This document shows, piece after piece, positions 1-10,258 of a stretch of DNA of 64,000 nucleotides. The stretch is from NCBI RefSeq assembly GCF_964199755.1, contig NC_133901.1, forward strand, positions 5,454,516 to 5,518,515, in the 5' to 3' direction. Position 1 is the first letter of the stretch; the number at the start of each line of letters is the position of its first letter. Source of the DNA: Larus michahellis (lineage: Eukaryota; Chordata; Aves; Charadriiformes; Laridae). A program made the position numbers and the translations under genes. The notes beneath the pieces were generated by a model. That model had not been told where the DNA came from. It did no database searches and was given only the letters and a program-made list of their open reading frames with translations.

Positions 1-560
1 TGCTGAGGATTTTATTAAAACAAAAAGTTGAGCAGCGTGTATGTACTGGCTCAGCCCCGAGTCTGAAAGATTGTAATTTTCTTTTATGGTGTCTGGCAGG
101 ATTTGCAACAGATATTAATGGGAACATAAATAGCGCATGGAAGGTATTGAACAAAACTGTTTAATGCAAGGAGGTTGTACCAGAGGAAAATCTATATGTA
201 GTTTGGATTGATTCATACCTCGGACACAGCCATCCCCTAAAGGAGTTCCCAATTTCTGCGCGCTCCCTCTTTGATTGGCAAACCCTGTAATTAAAACAGA
301 TTAGAGCAGTCGGTGTTACTGTTTTAAAAGCGCTTTTTTTCTGCCCGACTGGTGGTGGCTTAGCCGAGTTCAAGGAGGGGAAAAAGTGTGTGCGCTGGGA
401 TAGTGTACGGTTTAATGGTACGCATACATAATAAAACATATAATCAAATCATATCTCTCTGTCTATAAACACGCAGAGATCTACGATAATTGCGGCGGGG
501 TGAGAATAAACTATTTAAATGTTGCACAAACGCCAGAACAGCATTAATATCCCATAAAAA
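1..560. other. AT-rich DNA upstream of the CpG-island promoter
   Basis: This stretch lies 5' of the CpG island and carries no gene I can support. It is AT-rich with short homopolymers and has few CpGs compared with the DNA after 580. Open frames here are short and resemble no known protein. By position it could hold distal promoter elements of the downstream gene, but I see no TATA box or other motif that I would place with confidence. Confidence 0.5.
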
Positions 561-762
561 CAATAATTAAAAAAGGGCAGAAAAAGGCGTCATTTCTCCC
601 AGCCCCTCCGGCCCCTGACCCGGCGGGGAGCGCAGATCTCCCCCCGCTCTAACCCCTCCCTGCTGCCCACCGGCCGCCGTCCCGCAGCCCGGCGACGGCT
701 GCCCGCCTCGTCCCGGCCCGTCCCGGCCCCGGTGCCGGCTGTCAGGGTCCCCACCGGCGGTG

Positions 763-885
763 ATGGATCGCTGCAAACTTTTTTTTGGCGGCGCTGAAAT
801 GTTGAAGAGCGGGGGGGAGCCGCCCGTGCGCATGTGCGAAGGTGTCCAAACTGACAATGCTGGAGAGATAGCGAGCCGGGATTGA
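763..885 (+). other. Possible upstream ORF, 40 codons
   Basis: An ATG at 763 opens a 40-codon frame ending at TGA 883-885. Two further ATGs (799 and 832) lie in the same frame. A separate 4-codon uORF starts at 857 and stops at 869-871. None is in frame with the main ATG at 1035. The main frame has its own upstream stop, TGA at 852-854. If transcription begins upstream of these ATGs, they could limit initiation at 1035. If it begins after about 860, they are irrelevant. The frame has no recognisable domain, and I do not claim it is translated. Confidence 0.3.
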
Positions 886-971
886 GAGAAAGGGAGAGTG
901 TGTGTGTGCGGGAGAGGGAGAGGAGAGAGGGAGAAGGGGGAGCGAAAAAGGAGGAAAAGCTCCGGGAGGAC

Positions 972-996
972 AAAAAAAAAAAAGCCCCCCCCCCCC
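972..996 (+). repeat. Adjacent A12 and C12 homopolymers
   Basis: Twelve A (972-983), one G, then twelve C (985-996) lie 39-63 nt upstream of the start codon, probably in the 5' UTR. Such runs are polymorphic and error-prone in sequencing, so their exact lengths should be treated with caution. They do not affect the coding frame, which starts downstream. Confidence 0.85.
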
Positions 997-1034
997 GCCA
1001 ACCCCACGCCAGCATCGGCCGCGGGACTGGCAGC

Positions 1035-1071
1035 ATGCGATCCAAAGGCAGGGCGAGGAAGCTGGCCGCAA
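1035..1071 (+). CDS. MECOM: First coding exon of MECOM (MDS1-EVI1 / PRDM3), partial
   Basis: The exon encodes the N-terminus of a PRDM-family zinc-finger transcription regulator, a nuclear protein. It reads MRSKGRARKLAA plus the first base of codon 13, then meets a GT donor at 1072. The start has A at -3 (Kozak-like), and an in-frame stop at 852-854 excludes a longer N-terminus without an upstream exon. From family knowledge, human MECOM starts MRSKGRARKLAT and PRDM16 starts MRSKARARKLAK. Gly5 here favours MECOM, while residue 12 (Ala) differs from both. The human first coding exon ends at the equivalent base, which supports the exon boundary. This basic peptide is known in PRDM3 and PRDM16 to bind RBBP4 of the NuRD complex. 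The PR (H3K9 methyltransferase) domain, zinc fingers and CtBP motifs lie in downstream exons not present here. The main alternative is PRDM16. Other paralogues fit poorly. Confidence 0.78.
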
Positions 1072-1077
1072 GTAGGT
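1072..1077 (+). other. MECOM: Splice donor of intron 1
   Basis: The exon end CAA followed by gtaggt is a fair match to the vertebrate 5' splice consensus (gtragt), with one departure. It splits a codon after its first base (phase 1), the same phase as the human MECOM first coding exon. A second possible donor, gtgcaa at 1076, is weaker. Reading through the donor reaches a stop only at about 1128, so the site is inferred from homology, not from a forced stop. Confidence 0.75.
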
Positions 1078-1358
1078 GCAATACCCCTTTCTCTTGGCTT
1101 TTCACCCTCCCTCTCTGCCATGTTGCATAGACATGTCTGATGCGGCGCGGAGCTCGCAGGCAACCTGCAGCATCCATCCCCCCCCCAACCTCCGTCCCTC
1201 CACCCGGCCCGGCTGGGCTCCGGGAGCTGGGTTGGGGGGTTGGGGGTGTCCGGCGGCCGGAGCCGGTGCGGGGGCTGCGGGCGGCCGGCGGGAGGTGGGG
1301 AAGGAGTTGAGGAAAAGTTCAGTGGCGAGCGCTGGAAGTTGCTGCTGCCGGGGGCTGG

Positions 1359-1757
1359 AGTGTGTGTGTGTGTGGGGGGGGGTGTCGGGGAATGGGGGGG
1401 GGTGCGAGAGGCTCTGGGTCCTATAGTGGGCGCTGTGCGCTGTCGGCAGGGCTGGGGGCCGCGGGCGGGGGGGGGGCGTGTGCGTGTGCACGGAGGGGCA
1501 GCCGTAGCTCTGCGGGGGAGGCGGCGAGCCCCGGGCGCAGGTAGCCGGTGCGGAGCTACCGGGGACACCCCCGCCTCCGCGGGTCCTGCTCCGCTTGTGG
1601 CACAAAAACTCCCCCCCTCCACCCCACCAAACCGTGCGTGGGGAGCGGCGGCGGAGCGCGGCGCGGGTGGGGCCGTGGGAGCCGCCACGCGTGGCAGGGA
1701 TGCGGGGGGGGGGGGGGCGGATCGGGAAAGGGGGGGGACACAGTGGGGCGACCGGGC
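1359..1757 (+). other. G-rich stretch with G-quadruplex potential
   Basis: The + strand, which is the non-template strand for the gene, carries dense G runs just after the first exon. They include G9 at 1374-1382, G4 at 1387-1390, G9 at 1394-1402, a G run in 1467-1477, G14 at 1704-1717 and G8 at 1730-1737, with further GGG and GGGG to about 1757. A GT dinucleotide run precedes the first one. Several sets of four G runs with short loops satisfy the usual G-quadruplex pattern. The nascent intron RNA would carry the same G runs. Confidence 0.75.
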
Positions 1758-1900
1758 AGCGCGGAGCGGTTCCCGGGCGCGGGCTGCAGTCACCCGCTAA
1801 AAGTTGATGTAAATGTTGTAATTTCAGGCGCTTTTCCAGCACTTTTTATACAGTTTGGCCGCCCGAAGGTCTCTGTTCCGCGAGGCGAGGGCTCGGCCGT

Positions 1901-3279
1901 CCACACGCAAATCCCGATTTATTTAATTATTTGTCTTACGCTCACCCCATCTGTTTCTCCTTTATGATAGGGATCTTTGCTTTTAACTGCTACAGTGTTG
2001 GGGCTTCTTTTTTTTTTTTAAATTCCTTTTATTTTATTTTATTTTTTTTATTTTAAAAGAGGGAATCGACAACAAAACTTCGCCAGCTTTCGCGTCCTAT
2101 TTTAAAAGCAGCTGATGTCTTTATTTTCTCTGACACATCTGGGCGAGTTTCATTTGATATCCGTGGCGATGGCAACTCACATTCCCGAGCGAAAAAAAAA
2201 AAAAAGGCAGGCGGAAAAAAAAAAAAAGTCAGATGAAATGTTGCATAAGTTGCGTGACGTAAAAAGCAGATGCTTATTTACTCTTTATTTGTGAAAGGGG
2301 AAAAAAAAAAGAGGAGCGTGGAAAAGGGGAAGCGAAAGATCTCTCCGGATCATCATCAGCTTTTCTGTGAACCTTAACAATAACAGCAGCAACCTGCATT
2401 TGATTAGGTGATTTTAAAGTGGATAATCCAGCGCCCACAATTTGAAAATAAATATGTTGTTAAATCTCCAGGTTGCCATCCCTACTTTGGAGCTAATTAC
2501 GGAAAAAACTCGCACGCCCCCGACCAAATCCGTCAGGTTTCCTTGCCTTTTCCTTTGCTTTTCTCGCTGCGCAGCGATGCAGGGGCTGCTCCTGCTCCAG
2601 CTCCGCGGGCGAGCTCCGACCGTCTGCAAAGTTTCTGCTCTGGGCTGCAGCAACAGCAGCACTTCCCCCCCCAAGACAGATGCCTTCCATTAAATAATCC
2701 TTCTGTTACAATCCGCTCATAAAGGAAATCATATTTAAAAAGCTAGGAATTTTTTTGGTGTGTGTATTTCGAAAGGCTTTTCTCCCCCCGCCCCCGAAGA
2801 GCGTCTCGGTTTCATAGCAAGTGGAAGGAGGGTTGGAGGCGACCCCTGTAATTCAGTCGTTCGAGAGGAAAAGTTTTCAGCTTTTCAGTTCTTTCTGGCT
2901 GGGTTGGGAACAGAAAACATTTTGTAGCCTTCACCCTGTTACGTGGAAAAAGGTATAGATCGGGATCAAGCGCACTTCTTTTATTATTTCACTTTTACTG
3001 CTTTGTGCGTGAAAGAAAAATCGCGCCGATTGTCGCGAGTGTCGCCAATACCCAGGAAAGCTTTTTCCTCTTAATTAATGGAGAATACCTGAAGCGCGCA
3101 TTTTCTTGACCTCAGTGTAAAATTACTAAAATATAATTTTGAGGCTTCGCCCCCCCAAAAAAGAAGAAAAAATAAAAATAAAAATAAAAATTCAGAAGAA
3201 ACAAAAAGAGCCAAGCGGGGAATAGCTAGTGAATTTTTTTAAATATCCAGCTGTAAAAATAAGGGAAAAGACACGCTGC
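1901..3279. other. Intron 1, AT-rich stretch after the CpG island
   Basis: No gene is seen. The stretch carries T-, A- and TTTTA-type low-complexity runs (about 2010-2055, 2193-2227, 2299-2310, 3160-3190). A TGACGTAA element, a CRE/ATF-like half-palindrome, lies at 2255-2262 close to a TTGCATAA (C/EBP-like) sequence at 2241-2248. Their closeness to the promoter makes them plausible regulatory sites, but single matches of this length are expected by chance. Confidence 0.4.
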
Positions 3280-3570
3280 AGTCTTTCTCCCCGCCACACT
3301 TTCCGGAGGCAGCCGGTGAGGAGCGGGGTGCGGGCAGCGGGGCCCGAGGGGGGTATGTGTGCGGGTTCGGGTTGGGGGGCGGGGGTTGCGGGCCCGGCCG
3401 CCCACAGCCGCGCTGCACCTTGCGCGGCTATCCGCGCTCCGCGCAGCGCCGGGACAGGCCCCCGGCCCCCCCGGGGCAGCTGCTTTTCCACTCGGGTGGG
3501 TTTGTGCCCGCCTGGTGAAACCGTATCCCCGAATAACCCCCGCCCCAGCCCTGCAGCCGGCCCGGGGTAG
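3280..3570. promoter_or_regulatory. Second CpG-rich patch, 2.3 kb into intron 1
   Basis: Composition becomes GC- and CpG-rich again for about 290 bp, between AT-rich flanks. It may be an intronic CpG island: a shore of the main promoter, an alternative promoter or an enhancer. No ORF here resembles a protein. The open frames on both strands arise from high GC. Confidence 0.5.
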
Positions 3571-3999
3571 CCCCCAGCCACCCAGTAGCCTCATAAAGAG
3601 ACAGAAGGGGATCAGATTAGGGGAACACACGTGAATAAGGAGGCACTTGTTACTTTTACACTTTATCACCACTTTTTTACAGGCAATTTAGTGCAGCCAA
3701 GGTAGATCCAGATCCCTCTAACCATCTGAGATAGTAAAATAACACTTTCCTAAGTTTCAGCAGGTTTTCCTGCGCCTGTAATTTGCCTCAGTCTAGTACT
3801 TAAAAGGCTTGATTGAAAAACAGAGCTGGCAAGTTTATTTGCCTGTTTAAGACTCTGTCCGGGAATTTGTTTTCGAGCAGGGAAATGTTTGCCATGTCCA
3901 GGCTCCCGGCCCTTTCAGCCAGGCTGTTTATTTGCCATCGCTTTACCATTACCTCTGCCTTAGTGCGCCTTTACTGCCGCTGGCACCTTGTGTCAATAC

Positions 4000-4260
4000 C
4001 CCCAGCCCCGCCGGGAGAGGGAGGGCGGCAGCGCGGGCGGCCGCCGGCACCGCGCACACCCGCCGGCCCGGCCCGACACCGCCACCGCCACCGCCCCGGC
4101 ACCGGCACCGGGCACCGGCACCGCCCCGGCACCGGGCACGGCTCGGCCCTGAACAGCACGGCCCGGCCCGGCCCGGTGCATCCCCGGCGCGGCGCTGTCC
4201 CCGGGTGGCTTCTGCGCGGCGGCTGCGGGCACGGGCGGCGGCGGCGACGGGCGAGACAAT
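4000..4260. promoter_or_regulatory. Third CpG-rich patch with a short GC tandem repeat
   Basis: This is very CpG-dense DNA immediately upstream of the giant pyrimidine tract. Its middle (4074-4141) is built of CACCGG/CACCGC-like units. The 17-mer beginning CACCGCCCCGG occurs at 4089 and again at 4119, a 30-bp period. It could be a CpG-island promoter or enhancer or simply an expanding GC minisatellite. There is no recognisable coding content. Confidence 0.5.
4074..4141. repeat. CACCGG/CACCGC minisatellite-like repeat
   Basis: Imperfect hexamer units (CACCGG, CACCGC, CCCCGG) are arranged with a 30-bp higher-order period; the same 17-mer starts at 4089 and 4119. CpG content is high. Length is likely to vary between individuals. 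Confidence 0.7.
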
Positions 4261-4352
4261 CCCATTATATGCCGGGCACATTTTCACCAGGCACTTCATT
4301 AACACTTTTCAGGGGGGAGAGCGTGCGGCGGGCTTTTCGCTCCCTCTTTCTG

Positions 4353-5210
<858 letters not shown>

Positions 5211-6342
5211 CATCATCTCTTACTTGGGGCCAACAGTCACCACAGAATTCGTGACCAACGTTCTGGTGCTGCAGTAGCCGATGCTGCCAGGGCTGAGCCC
5301 ATGGCCGAGCTCCGCGGTGCCTCCCGGCTGTTCCCGGCTGCAGCGGGTCGGCCGTGGTGCAGGGCAGAGAAAGGACACAAAGGAAAAGGACGGTCCGAAA
5401 GGCGAGCTCGTTATTAATACAGCCCTGCTTGTAAATGAAAAATGTAACCCTTGTTAATTAACGCTGTTTACATGGGGTACAAGAAACTTCAGAAATATTT
5501 CTACAAAGGGGAAGGAACTGTTTACAAAACTCTTTCAAAAGTGTGACATATTGCTGCAGTTCCAGCACTAAAAAGCCAAACACACTTACACGCCTTTGAA
5601 GTTGGCTGGCTGAGGTAACATTATTTGACTCGGACTCAGATATTGCTTGTGGGTATAACTAATGGCTTTTACCTAGTTAGTGGGCTGGGAGGGGCGAGGG
5701 CCTGGGCGCCGTGGCCATTGGGTCCCTCCGGAGAGCCGGGGCTGGCTCCCCGCCAGCTCTGTACAATGTCAACATTGAATATTTGAATTCCCAGACTCTA
5801 TTTAACAACTTTCTAAATAAATAAACTCATTGTGTGTCTGTGTTTAAAATTATTTCACCTCTTTCATGAAAGCTACAGCATCTTATTACACCGGCTCTCA
5901 GGCTGCTTTTCCCCCTTTTCTTTCCAAACAAACACAAATGGAGCTGAGCATGTTTTTTTTTTCTTTTTTTTTTTTTACTGCCTCATATCTTTCCCCTTCT
6001 CACTTTCTGTCTGTCTTCGCGTGAAGCACGAGTGGAAGCTGCTCGGACACCCCACCATGCCCTTAGTGGGATGGCTCTGTGCATGGTGCTATCTAATCGT
6101 AACTAAAACCAAAGCCAGGTTCACCAAGTCGGTTAAATATTAATCATTTCTAAAAGGAGGCCCATGTGAGTGCCATTGCTGCAGCGGTGCCCTGTACATA
6201 CTCAATCATTTTGGCTGCTGTACCATAGGCAGGCTCCAGGGACAGCTTTCATTGTTGTTGCCATAAATGGCTATTAGTGTTCATATTCACCTATTCACCT
6301 AGTTATTTAAGTGCACGTAAGTGTCTATGTGTCTGTGCTTAC
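5211..6342. other. Intron 1, after the pyrimidine tract
   Basis: A short GC-rich piece (about 5265-5410) follows the microsatellite, then the sequence becomes AT-rich. I see no gene. 5760-5830 is AT-rich and complex (TCAACATTGAATATTTG-like) and could be a conserved non-coding element. This cannot be judged from one genome. A T-rich run lies at 5951-5976. Confidence 0.35.
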
Positions 6343-6458
6343 CGTATACGTGTGCGTACATGTGCGTTCATAACATACTTTTCTGTTTATGCCACGCAGA
6401 TATATATATGTGCGTATCTATATACGTATAAAATACCTAATATATGTGCGCACATACA
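6343..6458. repeat. Cluster of alternating purine/pyrimidine tracts
   Basis: Strictly alternating pyrimidine/purine runs occur at 6343-6367 (25 nt, GT/AC/GC rich), 6400-6417 (18 nt, AT/GT) and 6440-6458 (19 nt). The last contains a perfect 14-bp palindrome centred on GCGC at 6443-6456. They look like decayed CA/TA/CG microsatellite. Such sequence favours Z-DNA or cruciform formation under negative supercoiling. Confidence 0.7.
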
Positions 6459-9400
6459 GAGAGAAAAGCAGGTAAATACATTTGATATCTGCAATTGCAA
6501 TTAATGTGTATACTGGTTTAGAGGGGGACTGTGGTGTGCATAGGCTCCTGGGGTGCTTGCAGCCTGTGCACCTAGGTCTGCACACCCACACGGGCTCTGA
6601 AATGTTGTGGATGCCTATAGGGAACGCAGACAAAGTTGATCTACAGGAGCCTATATGTTGTTCCCTGCGGTGCTTCCTGTATGCACTGATTGTGTATTTC
6701 TATTGGGGGTATTAATTGTAAAATATTTATTGACTTGACATGTAAGTAAAGGTGCTTGGACAGAGAAGGTATTTCTGGCTGTCCTGGGGAGCACAGCTCC
6801 TCCATGACGCCATCTAAGCTGCTGAAGAAGAAAGTGGAATGAATTTTGTATCCGGACAGGTATGTGGTGCAGGAGGATAGAGGAAAACATCGGTGGCTGC
6901 TCCAGCTCACTGGAGGGTGGATGAGGAAAGGGCACTGGGGAAGCAGATGGAGTTTTATAAATCTCAGCTAATGAAGCCCTGTCCACAGAAATTGCCTTGC
7001 TTTGCTGTAAACCACTTTCTTAACAGATGTACTTTAACTTTGGAAGGACTTGTTCGGACACTTAGGTTTCCAACCAAGAATTTGTGATATTTGTTTATTT
7101 AAAATTTAACTAGGTTTGCTGCCATTTTTGGAGCAACTCAGTGCTCTTTTGCCGTAATTTAATACAATCAGTTTTACATCTTTTCAGTTTAGTTAGGCAA
7201 GGAGTGGCTTATGAAAAGCAGAAAGAGGTGTAATCCCACATGGTTTTCAAACTAGCAGATACAAGTGTTGTATTATTCAGTAGACAGAGCTACAACTGGA
7301 CAAATGCAGATTAGAAATACACTTTACATTTTAAGTAGCGAAGATATTTAACCAGTAAAACAATTTACTGAGAGCTGGGTGGATTTCAACATCACTGGAA
7401 TTCCTTTGTCTTAATTAAGGTTGGCTGTTTTTCTAAAAAGATATGAGCTAATCCAAACAGGAATTAATTTAGGGAATTCCTGTAGCCTGTGTTATACAGG
7501 GGGGCAGACCAGACCACTCTTCCTGGTTTTATAATCTATCCACCTAGTTAAAGCAGTGCAGTTTCATATGGAGACCTAGACTCAAGGCTGGGATCACAGG
7601 AATGCACTTAAAAAACTAAATGGCTGTTAAAAAAAATGGGTTCAGCTCAGACAACGCAGAACCAATGTCTGGCTCAAGGTCTTTTCCATCAATACTGCTG
7701 CTTACCTGTACCTCAGGCGTCCCCAGAGCCGTGCCAAGCTCGGGGGTGCCCTGTCCCTGAGTTTCAGAGCAAAGGCTCCCGGGTGGGTTATGCAAAGGTG
7801 GGAAGGAGGGATAGGGTGTACGCACTGGGGTGAGGATATAGAGAAGGGGGTCTGGGGCCACAGAGGTTCGATTACTGCTCTGCAACGGCTTTCCAGTGTG
7901 TTCCTGCCACGTTAATGCACAATCGGTTACCGCTGCAGTTCTTAACACCCAGTCCAGGAACAAGACTAGACCAGTATATATCATGATATGGACCAATAAA
8001 CATCAGAAAGCACTTCCAGGGCCCCCTTTGCTGCAGGGGCAGCTGGAGGGAGGTGTTTGCTGGCAGATAAACTCAGTGAAGAAACAGTGAGGTGGGGAAA
8101 GGGATGGGTGTAAAGGAGAAGCTAAGGAAAAGAGGAGGATCAACCCTGCCTGATCATTCACTGACTTTACGCTCCCTCCCTTTTGTTTGCATTTCGAGGC
8201 TATAGCGAGGCATTGCCTTCTCCAGTGCTGCTGGAAGAAAAGGCAGCCACAGAACTGTGTGGGAGGAGGGAAGCTAGCCTGCAATGAATATTGTATTTGG
8301 TGCTAAATATGTAACAAAGAGAAAGAAATGTGAGCTAATCCAGCAATAGGAGCTGGGAAGTGAAATACAATTCTTTTTATTTCAGGGTTTAATATTGTGG
8401 TCTGTTTCAGTGAAGCATTATCTTTTAAACTAGGATATATGCAACGACATAAAACCCCACTACCTTAAGGGAATGTCAAAGTTTGATCTACAAAATAAAG
8501 GAAATTCAAAGTTAAGGCTGAAATGTACCACATGGCCTCCAAGTCCCAGAAACAACAGGAGGCAAGGAAGTAGCTAAAGGTATGGGCTGTGCTTTAAAAC
8601 GAGTCCAGCAGCAACCAAGCTGCCAGTGCTCACTGCAGATACACAGCGCGGTCTGAGCTGGGATTTGTATGGACTAGAGAGGCTGGCTCAACAAGATCTG
8701 CGATGATCTCAAGTCTTTTTGGAAATCTTGACTGATCTGTGATGAGCACGAGAGTTTTATGGCGGAAGGATTTGCGGGTCTGGGCTTAATTTATGCAACA
8801 GAAACACCCCGTCCCCTTTGGCACCAACAGTTTTTGTTTACAAAATCTTACATTGGAGCAAAATTTTGGTTCAGAAAAGAGATATACCCAAGTCACAGCT
8901 TTATTCCTTTTCTGAAGGTTTGCTTGTACGTCTGAATGGGTGCACTACTTTTTAGGCCTGTTTAAACTCTAAAAACTAAATTTAAATTGCCTGTAAAATA
9001 ATCCGTAGCATGGAAACTGCCACACAACCGTACCCTTGCTCTCTGACCCAAACCCATATTCCGTTGCAAAGCAGTGTGCTGCTCTGTTTCGTGATTACAG
9101 TAAGTTAGAAACCAGAAGAGCAAGACTTGTATGAATAGGTTATTTTTGGCAATTGCATCACCAATTATGTATAAAATTTCAAAAAATATGAGTTCTGCCA
9201 GTTTGATCTCTGAGAGGGCTACAGAAAATGAAAGCTTTGAGACTGTTGTAACATCATACTATTTTGTCTATTAGATATCATTAGATTACCAGAATACTGA
9301 GACCTTCGTATCAACCAATCTAACAAAAATTTCCCAGGTGGTTTAAATTAAAAAATTAGCCATAAATATATTTTGTATAATGCAATTTATTATGGATGTT

Positions 9401-10183
9401 TATTGTGTGCAGTGGGAAAATGTTTGGTTTCAGATGATCTTACTGTATAACATGTGCCCTACTGAAATTGTTTATACTGCGGCAGCCTGCAAAGGCCCCA
9501 GTCTAATTCTGAGACCGTCCGGGCTACATGCTCTGAAAGCCACAAGAAGGCAGAACCTTTCCCCTGGAAAGCCAAGGAGGCAACAGCATCTTGTATGGGA
9601 CACGTGCAATAAAACAACTTGGCAGTGAGGGAAGAGCTGAATGGTAGAGAAAACTGGAGTGCAATGTTGTTTTGTAGGGAAAATGGGATTAAAATGATAC
9701 CAGCTCCCAGCAGGTCCTGTTGTACCGGGATGGGAGTCTCACCTGCGTCCAAGGGATGTTTTGCCTCCCACATCCCATGTTTTATCAAGCCTCCTCTTAT
9801 CTCATCCGGGTTTGGCGAGCAAAGCTCTGTACTGACATCGACCTGTGACTCCAGATTTGCCCATCTGCAGCGGAGAGCGGGGACTAACCTAGCCCTAAGG
9901 ACCTAGGGGTCCTTGTGGTGGACACGTCCACCCTCTGCTGGAATGCTGCAACAGCGAGCCGATGGCTTCAGAAAAAAATCTCCTGCCCTTTCTCCTGTTC
10001 TTTTGCACAAAGTCCACATGCTGGCAAGGGTGAAATCATTCCTCGGTTTTTAAAAAAAACCTCAAAAACCTTCCCCCCGGCCCCGTCCTCAAGCTCCTTC
10101 ACACATGTATTAACACCAAACTGGCAAAGCCAATGGAAAAGGATTTTGCATTTTGGCAGCGGAGCTGGCTCAGCGCTTGCCGC
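6459..10183. other. Intron 1, no gene seen
   Basis: Ordinary intron sequence of mixed composition. The open frames are below about 140 codons, show no domain and overlap on both strands. A CTCF-like site is noted at 9925-9943. Nothing else supports an exon, RNA gene or recent transposon. Confidence 0.4.
9925..9943 (-). promoter_or_regulatory. CTCF-like motif
   Basis: Read on the minus strand the site is CCAGCAGAGGGTGGACG, close to the common vertebrate CTCF core CCAGCAGAGGGCGC. It is a single motif judged by eye; occupancy is unknown. Confidence 0.3.
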
Positions 10184-10258
10184 GGGCCTGATCCCAAACC
10201 CACTGGAGCTGAAGGAGCTCGTACCGACTTCAACGGGCTTTGGATCGGATCTGGCCCG
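10184..10258. mobile_element. Ancient palindromic (MITE-like) repeat fragment
   Basis: The segment begins GGGCCTGATCCCAAACCCA and ends with GGGCTTTGGATC followed by ATCTGGCCC, so its ends are imperfect inverted copies of each other. The centre carries a relic of the TGACTTCAATGGG core. I recognise this architecture from old palindromic repeats common in turtle, crocodile and bird genomes. It encodes nothing. The divergence between the arms indicates an old insertion. Confidence 0.6.

Larger units (their letters stand above)
580..1900 (+). promoter_or_regulatory. MECOM: CpG-island promoter and first-exon region
   Basis: Base composition switches sharply near 580 from AT-rich to very GC-rich with many CpGs, and falls back after about 1900. 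Inside lie the coding start at 1035 and its splice donor at 1072, so this is read as the promoter, 5' UTR and start of intron 1 of the gene. No convincing TATA box is visible, as is usual for CpG-island promoters with dispersed initiation. A purine-rich GA/GT tract (about 884-960) and an A12-G-C12 run (972-996) precede the start codon. The exact transcription start cannot be read from sequence. The high GC also creates long false ORFs on both strands. Confidence 0.8.

Noticed and set aside
567..1793. Minus-strand frame of 408 codons, rich in Pro, Arg, Ser and Ala
   Set aside because: It is a translation of the antisense of the CpG island. It has no domain, and it reads across the sense exon and G/C homopolymers. 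High GC removes stop codons, so long frames are expected on both strands.
7860..7890. GGTTCGATT, like a tRNA B box
   Set aside because: No A box, no acceptor stem pairing and no cloverleaf around it.
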